Below, one piece after another: positions 44,901 through 53,664 of a stretch of 64,000 nucleotides of DNA. This DNA is from Streptomyces lasiicapitis (GTDB lineage: Bacteria; Actinomycetota; Actinomycetes; Streptomycetales; Streptomycetaceae). The notes beneath the pieces are model-generated. The model saw only the letters and a program-made list of their open reading frames with translations. It had not been told where the DNA came from and searched no databases. Location: assembly GCF_014646335.1 (NCBI RefSeq), contig NZ_BMNG01000016.1, positions 62,001-126,000 of the forward strand. Reading direction: 5' to 3'. The position numbers were made by a program, and so were the translations under genes. Numbering within the stretch: position 1 is the first letter of the stretch; the number at the start of each line of letters is the position of its first letter.

Positions 44901-47900
44901 ACCTGGCACCACACCTCGGCGAGGCGGCGCTCCACCTCGGTGCGGGGTGCGACGAACCCCTCGTCGGCCCCCTCCCAACTGGGCGCGGGCAGTACACGGC
45001 GGTCCACCTTGCCGTTGGCCGACAGGGGCAGCTCGTCGAGGACCACGATCGCGGCGGGCACCATGTGCGCGGGCAGGTGCTCTCCCACCCACGTCCGGAC
45101 GGCCTCCGGCTCGCAGACGGCTCCGGCACGCGCGACGACGTACGCCACCAGCCGGGGCTCGCCACTGCCGGGCGGCACCACGGCGGCCACAGCGGCGTCG
45201 GCAACGCCGACCGCACCCCGGATCACCGCCTCGATCTCGCCCAACTCCACGCGGAAGCCGCGGATCTTGACCTGCTCGTCGACGCGGCCACAGAACTCCA
45301 GGACGCCGGTGGCGTCGAAACGTACGAGATCTCCTGTGCGGTACAGACGCGCACCGGGCACCGGCGAGAACGGATCCGGCACGAACCGCTCGGCGGTCAG
45401 CCCTCCCCGCCCCACATATCCGCGCGCCACGCCGGCACCGCCCAGGTACAGCTCGCCCACGCCGCCCGCGGCCACCGGCCGCAGCGCCCCGTCCAGCACG
45501 AACACGGTGCGACCGGGCAGCGGCCGCCCCAGCGGCACAGTGCCGGCCTGCGCCGTCCCGTCGGCGGTGACGTCGTGGACGGTGGCGGTGATCACGGTCT
45601 CGGTGGGTCCGTAGGCGTTGAGGACGCGTCCGCCCACCGTGCGCCGCCAGATGCCGGTCTCGTCGGCGGGCATGGCGTCGCCTCCGACGATGGTGAGGCG
45701 GATGTCCAGTTCGGCGGGTACGGCGGTGCCATCGGCGAGGGTGGTGGCCATCTGCCGCCACAGTCCGGTCGGCGGGTTGAAGACGGTGACCTGGTTGCCC
45801 GCGAGGAAGGCGATCAGCTCTTCGCTGCTGAGCAGTCCGTCGGGCCGGATCACGGCCGCGCCGCCCAAGGTCAGTGGAGCAAACAGTTGCTCGGTGCTGA
45901 CGTCGAAGGAGAAGGAGCCGAAGACCAGGACCCGGTCGCGCGCGGTGAGCTCGAAGGTGCTGCTCGCCTGCGCGAGGTGCGCGGCCAGCTGACCGTGTGT
46001 CACGCCCACGCCCTTGGGCCGGCCGGTGGATCCGGAGGTGAAGACCAGATACGCCAGGTCGTCCTCGCTCGCCGCGTCCAGACCCGACCGGTCGACGTCC
46101 GCGGTCAGGTCGAGGCCGTCGGCCTCCAGGACCGGCGTGCCGGCGGGCAGCACACCGTCGAGCGTCTCCCGCTGCGCCGCGCCGCGTACGACGACGGCGC
46201 AGCCCGCCTCGTCCGTCATCAGCCGCAGTCGTTCGGCCGGATACGAGGGGTCCAGTGCCAGCCAGGCACCACCGGCCCGCAGGACGCCGAGCATGGCTGC
46301 CGCCATCAGGGTGCCGCGCGGCAGGCAGAGGCCCACCACGGAATCCGGGCCCACACCCAGCTCCCGCAGCCGTGCGGCCACCACGGCCGAGGCGCTCTCC
46401 AACTGCCCGTACGTCCAACTGCGTTCAGCGTCGACCAAGGCGACGTCGCCGGGCGCCGACCGCGCGTGGGCCACGATCGCCGCGGGAATCGGCCGGTCGC
46501 TGTCCGCCGCCGGAACCCGGGCACCCGACCAGGCAAGGACGGTCTCGGTGTCACTGGTGACCAGCTCGCCCAGGGTGGCCCCCGGGTCGCCGGTGAGCGC
46601 GTCCAGAGCCCGGTCGAGGTCGTCGAGCAGCCACCGCGCGGCGTCCGCGTCGAACACCGAGGCGTCGACACACAGCCGCAGCTCCAGGACTTCGCCCGGC
46701 ATGACCTGCACGCTCACCGGGTACGTGGTGCGTTCCCGGAGGCGGACGCCCGCCAGCGTGAAGCCGTCCGTGTCGATGCTCTCGAAGGGGTAGTTCTCGA
46801 CGACGACGATGGAGTCGAAGAGCTGGGCACCGGCCGGGACGCCCGCCCAGGACGTGACCTCGGTCAGCGGGGCGTGCTGATGGTCGGTGAGTTCCTGCAG
46901 TCCCTGGTGCACGGATCCGAGCCACTCGTTGGCGGGCATCTCCTCGGAGATGCGGACCCGCAGCGGCAGGGTGTTGATGAAGAGGCCGACCGTGCTCTCA
47001 ATGCCGTCGATCTCGGCGGGCCGTCCGGACAGTACGCTGCCGACCGTCAGGTCCCGCGCTCCGGTACGCCGGGCGACCACCAGGGCCCATGCGGCGTGGA
47101 CGAGCCCGGCGAGGGTCACGCCTCGCTCGCGGGCCGTCCCGCGGAGAGCGTGGGACCTCTCGTCGGACAGCCGCAGCGTGGGCTCGTGCGGATCGGCGGC
47201 ACGGCTGCCGCCCAGGACACGGGCCGGGGCGAGCAGTGCCGGGGCGGCGAATCCGGTGAGCTGCTTGCGCCAGAAGGCCTCGTCCTCGGCGCGGTCGCGG
47301 CGCTCGTTCCAGCGCACGAAGGTTCCGTAGTCGGGAGCGGGCGCGAGGTCCGCTTCGCCTCCGGTGCGCAGCGCGGCGTACAGCGCGAAGGCATCGGCCG
47401 CGACGACCGGCAGCGACCAGCCGTCGATCAGGATGTGGTGGTTGGTCCAGACGAAGGTCCACTGGTCGGCGGCGGTGCGAAGCAGCGCCAGACGCACCAG
47501 TGGCCCGCCGCTCAGGTCGAACCCCGCGCTCCGGTCACCGGCCAGGAACTCCTCCAGCCGCTCTTCCGCTGCTCCCCCGCCGCTGTCGGCGGCCGTCCAG
47601 TCTTCGTACACGGTGGGTACGTCGATTTCCCGGGGGACGACGAGCAGCGGGCTCGACACGTCCTGCCAGGCGCAGTGGGCGCGCAGGGCGGAGTGCCGGG
47701 CCGTGGCGCCGCGCCATGCTTCGAGGAAGGCCCGCGGGTCGAGGTCGCCGGTCAGGGTGCACACCAACTGCTCGGTGTAGGCGTCCGACTGCGGCTCGGC
47801 CAGGGCGTGGTACAGCATGCCCTGCTGGAGGGCGGACATGGGCCACACGGCGTGCACGGGGCCATAGGCACGTTCCCAGGAGGCAAGCAGTCCGTCGGGC

Positions 47901-50900
47901 AGCCCGGCGATGCCGAGGGCATCCGGCGCGGTGCCCGCGTCGCCCGTGTCCTGCGCGACGTCGGCCCCGGGCAGGAGAATCTCGGCCTGTGGGGCGAGGC
48001 CCGCGAGAGTGGGATGCTCGAACATCTGGCGTGGTGTGATGCGGATTCCGGCCCTGCGGGCCTTGGCCACCACCTGGATCGAGAGAATGGAGTCCCCGCC
48101 GAGCGCCACGAAGTCGTCGTGCACGCCGATGCGCTCCAGGCCGAGGACCTGGCGCCACACCTCGGCCAGGCGGTTCTCCATCTCGGTGCGCGGCGCGACG
48201 AACTCCTCGTTGGCGGCCTCCCAGCGGGGCGTCGGTAGCGCGCGCCGGTCCACCTTGCCGTTCACCGACAAGGGCAGCGCGTCGAGCACCGTTACCGCCG
48301 CGGGCACCATGTGTGCGGGCAACCGCTCCCCCGCCCACTGCCGGAGGCGTTCGACGTCCAGGGACGCGTCGTCGCGGGCCACCACATAGGCGGCGAGGCG
48401 CAGTTCGCGGCCGTTCGGCGCCTCGACGGCGGCCACCACGGCGTCGGTGACATCAGTGGCGGACCGGAGCACCGCCTCGATCTCACCGAGTTCCACCCGG
48501 AAGCCGCGGATCTTGACCTGCTCGTCGACGCGGCCGCAGAACTCCAGGGCGCCGGTGGCGTCGAAGCGTACGAGGTCGCCCGTGCGGTACAGACGCGCAC
48601 CGGGCACCGGCGAGAACGGATCCGGCACGAACCGCTCGGCGGTGAGACCGCCGCGGTTGGCGTATCCGCGCGCGACTCCCGCGCCGCCGACGTACAACTC
48701 GCCCTGGCTGCCGGGGGTGACGGGCCGCAGGCCTCCGTCCAGCACATACACGGTGGTCCCGGCGATCGCCGTGCCGATGGGCACGGTGCCGCGCGTGCCG
48801 TCCGCGCAGAAGTGGCCGGTGGCCCAGACCGTCGCCTCGCTCGGCCCGTACTCGTTGACCAGGGCGCACTCCGGCAGCGCGGCACGGTGCTCGGCGACCA
48901 GGTCGGCGGGGCAGGCTTCGCCCGCGACCACGACGGTGCGCAGCGAACGGCCGGGGCCGCCGGGCCGGTTGAGGAGGGCACGGTAGAAGGAGGGCACGGT
49001 CAGGGTGTGCGTCAGCTCGTGCCGCTCGACCAGGGCGGCCAGTTCGTCGGCGTCCTTGACCTGGTCGGCGTCGGGCACCACCAGCGTGCCGCCGAGTGTG
49101 AGCGTCCAGAAGACACCCGCGTAGGAGCTGTCGAAGGAGAAGGAGGACAGCAGCAGGAAGCGCGGCGGGCGCGGTCCGTAGAAGGTGGCACGCGCGGCGG
49201 TGGAGCGGGCCAGGGTCCGGTGGGTCACGGCCACGCCTTTGGGGCGGCCCGTGGAACCGGAGGTGAAGACCAGGTAGGCGAGGTCGTCCTGGTGTGCCGC
49301 GTCCAGACCCGTCCGGTCGACGTCCGCGGTCAGGTCGAGGCCGTCGATCTCCAGACCCGGCGTGCCCGCGGGCACCGCGCCGCCGACCAACTCCCGCTGT
49401 GCGGCAGCGTGTACGACGACGGCGCAGCCCGCCTCCGCGGCCATCAGCCGCAGGCGTCCCTCCGGGTACGAGGGGTCGAGCGCCAGCCACGCTCCCCCGG
49501 CCCGCAGCACGCCGAGCATCGCCACGGCGGTCGACGCGCCGCGGGGCAGGCAGAGGCCCACCACCGATTCCGGGCCGACGCCCAACTCCCGCAACCGCGT
49601 GGCCACTACGGCCGACGCTTTCTCCAACTGCCCGTATGTCCGGGTCCGCTCGGCATCCACCAGGGCGACGGCGTCGGGCGCCGACCGCGCGTGGGCCACG
49701 ATGGCCTCCGACACCGGCCGCCCCGAACCCGCAGCCGGCACCCCGGCACCCGACCAGCGCAGGACGGCGCTCGCGTCGGCGCCGAGGCCGGAGACGGTCG
49801 CGGCCGGGTCGGCGACGCCCTCGCTCACCAGCGTCTCGAAGAGCCGGGCGTAGCCGGCGACGGTGTCCGCGTCGAGCCGCGCCGGGTCGAAGTGCAGTAC
49901 ACCGTGCACGTCGTCGTCGACCTCGCCCGCCTGCAGGCGCAGCGGGAACTGGGCCACCTGCTGGCGCACCGGCACCGGCTCGGTGTCGTAGCCCGAGAAG
50001 TGGACGGTTCCCAGGCCTCCGAGGATCGCCCTGGTGCCGTAGGAGAGCCGGTCGGACTCGAACTGGAAGCTCACTTGGTAGAGCGACTGCCCGGACAGCT
50101 CCGACCCCGGGGCGAGCCGCCCCAGGATCGTGGGCGTGGGCAGGGCCCGGTGGCGTGCGGCGCCGATGTGCGCGGTGCGGGTGGCGTCCAGGACATCGGC
50201 GAAGGTGTCGCCGGCGGTGACCGGTGTGCGCAGCAGCAGTGAGTTGGTGAAGTGTCCGACGGTCCGCTTGAAGGGCTTCTTGCGGCCCTCGACGGGGAAG
50301 CCGACGACGATGTCGTCGCAGCCGGTGAGCTTGTGCAGCAGCACGTTGAAGGCGGCGAGCAGGACGGTGGCCGTGGTGCTGCGGGTGGTTTCGGCCAACC
50401 CCCTTATTCCGGCGACGACTTGGGAGTCGAGGTGGAACGGGACGTGGGCCGGGGCGTCGGGGGCGGCGACCGGGCGGGGCGCGGTCATGCCGGGCAGGTC
50501 GAGGGCGAACCGGCAGCCGTCGAGCTGTTGCGTCCAGTAGTCGCGTATCGGCTCCGACCGGGGGCCCTCCAGGAAGGCGCGCTCGGCGGCCACGTGTCGC
50601 GCGTAGGAGTCGTCGGGCTCGGTGGGCAGGCCCGGGGTCCCCTCCGCCTCTGACCGGTAGGCCGTGAGCAGGTCCTCGAGGGTGATGAAGAGGGAGCTCA
50701 TGTCGCCGGCGACATGGTGCAGCACGAGGTGCAGGGTGGTGGCGTCGGTGTCCTGGTAGACGAAGAGCCGGGCAGGCGCCTCGCGGTCCAGGGCGAAGGG
50801 GCGCTCGTAGTCGCCGGCGGCGAGCAGCCGCAGCTCCTCGGCCTCGACGCCCGGCACCTCACGCACGGCGAAGGGGGCCTCGACCGCGTGCCAGCGCTGC

Positions 50901-51160
50901 ACATACCCCGCGGCTCGCGCGGCGACGATGCCGGTGAGCACCGGGTGGCGGGCGCAGACGGCATCCCAGGAGCGGCGCAGCCGCCCGGGGTCGAGCCGCT
51001 CGGTGACCGTCACGCATCCGGCTACGTGGTACGCGGGCGACTCGGGAGCCAGCTCCTGAAGGAAGAACAGGGAGGCCTGGCCCACGGAGAGCGGTACCTC
51101 CGGCCATTCTTCCGGCCATCTTTCTGCCCGGTTGTGCTTTCTGGCATGCCTGACACCCAT
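41915..51160 (-). CDS. NRPS1: C(starter)-A-T-C-A-T-E-C
   Basis: 3081 residues, the first NRPS of the minus-strand operon. C1 near 20-445 (LHHVAGDMS near 148) opens the protein, as in lipo-initiating starter C domains. A1 has TSGSTGRPKG near 632 and NEYGPSEATV; T1 GGDSILS near 1023; C2 HHILIDGW near 1240. A2 TSGSTGRPKG near 1707 and NAYGPTETVI; T2 GGDSILS near 2103. The epimerisation domain has HHLVMDAVSW near 2287 and NFNYLGR. C3 has HHVLFDGW near 2753 and ends the protein with the tail RARRAARL. My readouts are D-S-A-T-V-A-E-V-W for A1 (unassigned) and D-V-E-N-I-G-A-I-T for A2 (acid at the pocket entrance, suggesting a basic residue). The second residue should be D. The ATG at 51160 has GGGGAGGG; upstream frame extensions have no site. 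Confidence 0.93.
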   Translation of the reverse strand: MGVRHARKHNRAERWPEEWPEVPLSVGQASLFFLQELAPESPAYHVAGCVTVTERLDPGRLRRSWDAVCARHPVLTGIVAARAAGYVQRWHAVEAPFAVREVPGVEAEELRLLAAGDYERPFALDREAPARLFVYQDTDATTLHLVLHHVAGDMSSLFITLEDLLTAYRSEAEGTPGLPTEPDDSYARHVAAERAFLEGPRSEPIRDYWTQQLDGCRFALDLPGMTAPRPVAAPDAPAHVPFHLDSQVVAGIRGLAETTRSTTATVLLAAFNVLLHKLTGCDDIVVGFPVEGRKKPFKRTVGHFTNSLLLRTPVTAGDTFADVLDATRTAHIGAARHRALPTPTILGRLAPGSELSGQSLYQVSFQFESDRLSYGTRAILGGLGTVHFSGYDTEPVPVRQQVAQFPLRLQAGEVDDDVHGVLHFDPARLDADTVAGYARLFETLVSEGVADPAATVSGLGADASAVLRWSGAGVPAAGSGRPVSEAIVAHARSAPDAVALVDAERTRTYGQLEKASAVVATRLRELGVGPESVVGLCLPRGASTAVAMLGVLRAGGAWLALDPSYPEGRLRLMAAEAGCAVVVHAAAQRELVGGAVPAGTPGLEIDGLDLTADVDRTGLDAAHQDDLAYLVFTSGSTGRPKGVAVTHRTLARSTAARATFYGPRPPRFLLLSSFSFDSSYAGVFWTLTLGGTLVVPDADQVKDADELAALVERHELTHTLTVPSFYRALLNRPGGPGRSLRTVVVAGEACPADLVAEHRAALPECALVNEYGPSEATVWATGHFCADGTRGTVPIGTAIAGTTVYVLDGGLRPVTPGSQGELYVGGAGVARGYANRGGLTAERFVPDPFSPVPGARLYRTGDLVRFDATGALEFCGRVDEQVKIRGFRVELGEIEAVLRSATDVTDAVVAAVEAPNGRELRLAAYVVARDDASLDVERLRQWAGERLPAHMVPAAVTVLDALPLSVNGKVDRRALPTPRWEAANEEFVAPRTEMENRLAEVWRQVLGLERIGVHDDFVALGGDSILSIQVVAKARRAGIRITPRQMFEHPTLAGLAPQAEILLPGADVAQDTGDAGTAPDALGIAGLPDGLLASWERAYGPVHAVWPMSALQQGMLYHALAEPQSDAYTEQLVCTLTGDLDPRAFLEAWRGATARHSALRAHCAWQDVSSPLLVVPREIDVPTVYEDWTAADSGGGAAEERLEEFLAGDRSAGFDLSGGPLVRLALLRTAADQWTFVWTNHHILIDGWSLPVVAADAFALYAALRTGGEADLAPAPDYGTFVRWNERRDRAEDEAFWRKQLTGFAAPALLAPARVLGGSRAADPHEPTLRLSDERSHALRGTARERGVTLAGLVHAAWALVVARRTGARDLTVGSVLSGRPAEIDGIESTVGLFINTLPLRVRISEEMPANEWLGSVHQGLQELTDHQHAPLTEVTSWAGVPAGAQLFDSIVVVENYPFESIDTDGFTLAGVRLRERTTYPVSVQVMPGEVLELRLCVDASVFDADAARWLLDDLDRALDALTGDPGATLGELVTSDTETVLAWSGARVPAADSDRPIPAAIVAHARSAPGDVALVDAERSWTYGQLESASAVVAARLRELGVGPDSVVGLCLPRGTLMAAAMLGVLRAGGAWLALDPSYPAERLRLMTDEAGCAVVVRGAAQRETLDGVLPAGTPVLEADGLDLTADVDRSGLDAASEDDLAYLVFTSGSTGRPKGVGVTHGQLAAHLAQASSTFELTARDRVLVFGSFSFDVSTEQLFAPLTLGGAAVIRPDGLLSSEELIAFLAGNQVTVFNPPTGLWRQMATTLADGTAVPAELDIRLTIVGGDAMPADETGIWRRTVGGRVLNAYGPTETVITATVHDVTADGTAQAGTVPLGRPLPGRTVFVLDGALRPVAAGGVGELYLGGAGVARGYVGRGGLTAERFVPDPFSPVPGARLYRTGDLVRFDATGVLEFCGRVDEQVKIRGFRVELGEIEAVIRGAVGVADAAVAAVVPPGSGEPRLVAYVVARAGAVCEPEAVRTWVGEHLPAHMVPAAIVVLDELPLSANGKVDRRVLPAPSWEGADEGFVAPRTEVERRLAEVWCQVLGLERVGVHDDYLALGGDSILSIQVVAKARRLGIRITPGQMFEHPTIAHLAQHVITGAVAGTRPQDGGTDELSPIQQWFHELDLTAPTHWNMGLLLGLRTQVAIGDLTAALNAVAGAHEALRTRFVDSGEDGPRAVVDATVDVTVEYRDLSDVPQDQVEQRLRELADELNRGIDHANGPLLRALLADVGPQAPQRLVLTAHHLVMDAVSWRIVLEDLELALAAAREGLSPDLQAEGTTHRQWTAELRRRALDPQILDRVRTDLDELAALTAGAAPAPATPGTEGTARRARRELTTEQTERLQHALVHRLGGTLEEGLITAAARAQARIADLATVVVELEGHGREDLDPDIDLSRTVGWFTTLAPFPVATGDDSQLGTLWDVRARLRELVHRGIDHGVVRHLTRDEELTRRLDELPSPHLNFNYLGRVSGSSDPDTVLELLVPGFGQVRDPHGTRPAAIVVESLVSDGRLAVEVEHTGQAAADELVDALLGELSSLTDETDVPALTAGLRHGTAPVAAVRDWAKRWSDLTAVWQLTPTQEGMLFRSLAEDGAAGSGVYVEQLVCELEGDLDQEAFARAWQAAVDRHAVLRGVCVWQDVPRPLFVVPARRELPVAFLDFTDGSVGSPSARLDTFVQQDRRTGFDLREGPLARLAVARLAAERWAFVWTNHHVLFDGWSLPILLGEVLDHYAASRRGESVRPAPAADFGAFTRWIARRDPEASREFWTRSLAGFTPAALAPPAGGSAVHRDHEVRLPAADTARLRETAGRLGVTLGGMVHAAWALTLAAETGTDDVVFGSVGSGRPADLEDVDHTVGMFINTVPLRTRLPDVLSVGTWARDVQQALHQAHEHIHTPLARIAVWNGRTSSSGLFDTSVIVANFPFADLGTGLPGLSVVRAEAREQTELPLTVSAAPEGDQLVIALNHDTARVPTGRAAALADRLCLALRALADDTATVGEVRAGLRERTRDERVAGRARRAARLGPSARTAEPVRTGG

Positions 51161-51498
51161 TGCGACGCCCTCCCCGTAAGTTGTCACAAATATGACAGCC
51201 CTCGTCACATGAGTCACAACAGTAGACACGACCCAGTCACACTTCAAGCCACATTTTGCAAATGCTTGCCGGGCCGCCTTGACGCACGGCATCCGGAACC
51301 ACTCGGTCCTCCTGCCCGGCCTGCCCTGGACACGGTTCGACAGCTCCCCCCCGCGCGCCCTACGCTGCGGGCATAAGAGGCGGTTACGGTGTCGCAAACT
51401 TCAGTCGGCGCGTGACCAAGAACAGTCGCTGCTCGGCGGGCCCCACAGGCAGCCGTTTGCCGCCTCCCGGCAAACGGGGGCGATTCCGGAGGACGATG
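51161..51498. promoter_or_regulatory. Divergent promoter region of the NRPS operon and its XRE regulator, with GTCACA repeats
   Basis: 338 bp between the NRPS1 start and the regulator start. GTCACA occurs four times on the plus strand, at 51183, 51204, 51213 and 51236. TGTCA at 51182-51186 and TGACA at 51193-51197 form an inverted repeat with a 6-bp spacer. The block is A/T-rich for this genome. These are good candidate operator half-sites for the adjacent regulator. The right half (about 51250-51490) shows no further structure that I can support. Confidence 0.5.
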
Positions 51499-52764
51499 AT
51501 GATCGAACAGCCCGCCTTTGGACGCAGACTGCGGCAACTGCGGGTGCAGCGTGGCCTGTCCCAGAGCGAACTGGCAGGCGACGAGGTCTCGGCCAGCTAT
51601 GTCTCCCGGGTGGAGAGCGGGCGACGGTCCCCCAACGAATTGATCGCCGCCTTCTTCGCTCGTCGACTCGACGTGCCCTTGGAAGCCCTGACCAGCCCCG
51701 ACTCCCAGGGGGACGTGGGTCAGCGCAGCCGGCGCCTCGACATCGCCGGCAGGCTGCTCGAGGCCCGTGCCCTGCGCAAGGACGGCGAGTTCGCCGATGC
51801 CGCCGAGCTGCTGCGCGGCATCGGCGCGGCGGCCACCGGGCAGACCGACGAGGACGTGCTGTGGGAGGCCACCTGGGAGCTCGCCGACGTCCTGCGGGAG
51901 CTGGGCGACACCGCTGAGGAGCACACCGTCCTCACCGGCCTCGCCGAGACCGCCCTGTCACAGGAGACGCCCCGCCTCGCCGCTCGCGTGGGCACCGCTC
52001 TCGCCGAGAACCTCCGCCGCCAGGGACGCCTGGGTGAGGCCGTCCGCACCGCCGAACATGCGGTGTCGGTCACCGTCACGCTGCCGCTCACCGCCCATGA
52101 GCGGGTGCGGGCGATGCTGACGTTGATCAACTCCTACGGCGACAGCGGCGAGCTGGCGAACATGGCGAGCCTCGCCGCCACGCTCCAGGAGATCGCCGAG
52201 GACATCCCGTCCCGGCAGTTGCGCGGCCAGGTCTACTGGGCGGTGGGCAGCGCCCGGTTCCTGTGCAACCGGCCGCAGGAAGCGGTGCAGCTGCATGAAC
52301 GGGCCTTCGACAGTCTGCGCCCGGAGGCGAATCTGGCGGCCTGGGCCCGGCTGTGCCGGGCATCGGCGGCGCTCCGTCTGGAGCACGACGCCTCGGACGA
52401 TGCCACCGGGGCCGCGGCGGCGCTGCTCGTCCGCGCCCGCCAGGCCCTCGAACTCGTCGGCCGAGCCGACGATCTGGCCGAGCTCATGCTGGCCGAGGCC
52501 CAGTTGGAGCTGCGCCGGGGCCGGCCGAAGGAGGTCCTCCGGCTGACCGCCGCGGTGCGCGACGGCGCGGGCGAACTCCCGCTGGCCGCGCTGGGGCAGT
52601 GCCACCTGCTCTCGGCCCGGGCGCACGCCCTCGCCGGGGACACGGCGGCGGCCGGGGACAGCTACAGGCACGCTGCCGAGGTCCTGGACCGTGCCGGCGC
52701 GTACCGCAAGTCTTCTGAAGCCTGGCGGCAGTTGAGCGAACTGCTCGCCGCCGGCCCCGAGTAG
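51499..52764 (+). CDS. XRE-family regulator with TPR-like C-terminal domain
   Basis: About 421 residues. An N-terminal helix-turn-helix (about 6-62; LRQLRVQRGLSQSELAG, ASYVSRVESGRR) is followed by a long helical region made of Ala/Leu-rich pairs typical of tetratricopeptide repeats, for example ARALRKDGEFADAAELLRG and GQVYWAVGSARFLCNRPQE. Regulators of this build sense small peptides or metabolites through the repeat domain. The start is ATG 51499 (GGAGGA at 51488-51493, spacing 5); ATG 51496 is too close to the site. It is divergent from NRPS1 and a likely cluster-specific regulator. Confidence 0.88.
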   Translation: MIEQPAFGRRLRQLRVQRGLSQSELAGDEVSASYVSRVESGRRSPNELIAAFFARRLDVPLEALTSPDSQGDVGQRSRRLDIAGRLLEARALRKDGEFADAAELLRGIGAAATGQTDEDVLWEATWELADVLRELGDTAEEHTVLTGLAETALSQETPRLAARVGTALAENLRRQGRLGEAVRTAEHAVSVTVTLPLTAHERVRAMLTLINSYGDSGELANMASLAATLQEIAEDIPSRQLRGQVYWAVGSARFLCNRPQEAVQLHERAFDSLRPEANLAAWARLCRASAALRLEHDASDDATGAAAALLVRARQALELVGRADDLAELMLAEAQLELRRGRPKEVLRLTAAVRDGAGELPLAALGQCHLLSARAHALAGDTAAAGDSYRHAAEVLDRAGAYRKSSEAWRQLSELLAAGPE

Positions 52765-52780
52765 GGGCCGGCGGCGGCGA

Positions 52781-52832
52781 CCGGCTGACCGAACCGGACC
52801 GCCGGGGGAAGTCGGCCGGTCCGGTCAGCCGG
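52781..52832. terminator. Bidirectional hairpin between regulator and PPTase genes
   Basis: CCGGCTGACC at 52781-52790 and GGACC at 52796-52800, split by a 5-nt bulge, pair with GGTCCGGTCAGCCGG at 52818-52832. The flanking genes converge (stops at 52764 and 52836), so one stem can serve both. Confidence 0.65.
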
Positions 52833-52835
52833 AGC

Positions 52836-53576
52836 TCAGCGGCAGTACGCCGGATCGAAGGACGGAGTGAACGCCCAGGTGTGCAGGACGCTCACGGGAC
52901 CGGCGGCCGCGGCGGCCGCCACCGTCCCGCGAGCGCCCGGCAGGTCGCGCACCTGCACCTCGGTGACCCCGGCGCCGTCCGGCAGCGGCACGGCCACCGT
53001 GCCGGCGCCGTCCTCGACGAGCACGTCCACCTCGTCCGGCGGGACGCGCAGTCCGTAGCCGGCCGCCCGCAGCACCGCCTCCTTGCGGGTCCACAGGCCG
53101 AGAAAGAACATGTGCCGGGCGGAGGGGGACAGCCTGCGCAGCAGCCGCTGTTCCCATTCCGTCAGGGCCAGGTGGAGGTTCTCCGCGTAGACCACGTCGT
53201 CGTCCTGGACGTCGACGCCGACCTCGCTGTCCAGTGACACGGCCACGAGCTGCTGTCCCCGTACGTACGCGACGCTGAAGCACACCTCGCGGTCCACGAG
53301 GGCGAGCCGCCCGTGCTCCGAGCGGCAGAACTCGACACTGGTGGCACTGCGCCCGAGCACCCAGCCGAGCACCCTGCGAGTCATCGCCCGGGCGGCGAGG
53401 AAGGCCCATCCGTCACCGGAGCGGCCCAACGTCTCGGCCACCGCCCGCTCTTCGTCGGTCACCAGGCCCAGGGCTTCTCCCGTGGCCTGGTTCACGGGGT
53501 CAAGTCGGGCCCTGAACACATGGAGTTCGCCCGACCGCACGACCAGTCCGGAAGGAACCGCGGCCCACCCACGCAT
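52836..53576 (-). CDS. 4'-phosphopantetheinyl transferase (Sfp type)
   Basis: 246 residues with both catalytic motifs: VGVDVQDDD near 130-138 (Gln where many have Glu) and LWTRKEAVLRAAGYGL near 176-191. It should transfer phosphopantetheine from coenzyme A to the serine of the T and ACP domains of this cluster. The start is ATG 53576 with AAGGAGAT at ideal spacing; the ATGs at 53585 and 53612 have none. It is the only complete PPTase in the window. Convergent with the regulator and followed upstream by the exporter gene on the same strand. Confidence 0.93.
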   Translation of the reverse strand: MRGWAAVPSGLVVRSGELHVFRARLDPVNQATGEALGLVTDEERAVAETLGRSGDGWAFLAARAMTRRVLGWVLGRSATSVEFCRSEHGRLALVDREVCFSVAYVRGQQLVAVSLDSEVGVDVQDDDVVYAENLHLALTEWEQRLLRRLSPSARHMFFLGLWTRKEAVLRAAGYGLRVPPDEVDVLVEDGAGTVAVPLPDGAGVTEVQVRDLPGARGTVAAAAAAGPVSVLHTWAFTPSFDPAYCR

Positions 53577-53612
53577 ATCGCACATCTCCTTAGGTCGCCG
53601 GCCGCCGGGCAC

Positions 53613-53656
53613 GGGAGGGGAGGAAGGTCCGGGCCGCGGCCCGGCCTTCCCCCTCC
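53613..53656 (-). terminator. Hairpin terminator downstream of the MmpL gene
   Basis: A long, nearly perfect G/C palindrome centred at 53636/53637: GGAAGG, a bulged base, then CCGGGCCG, pairing with CGGCCCGG and CCTTCC, and extended by outer GGGAGG-type pairs. It lies in the 88-bp gap between the MmpL stop at 53665 and the PPTase start, on the side expected for ending MmpL transcription. Confidence 0.6.
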
Positions 53657-53664
53657 AGGGCTGA

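Noticed and set aside
41828..48238. Very long open frame on the plus strand opposite NRPS1
   Set aside because: Same cause: low-complexity translation, no ribosome-binding site, and the opposite strand carries well-ordered C, A, T and E motifs.
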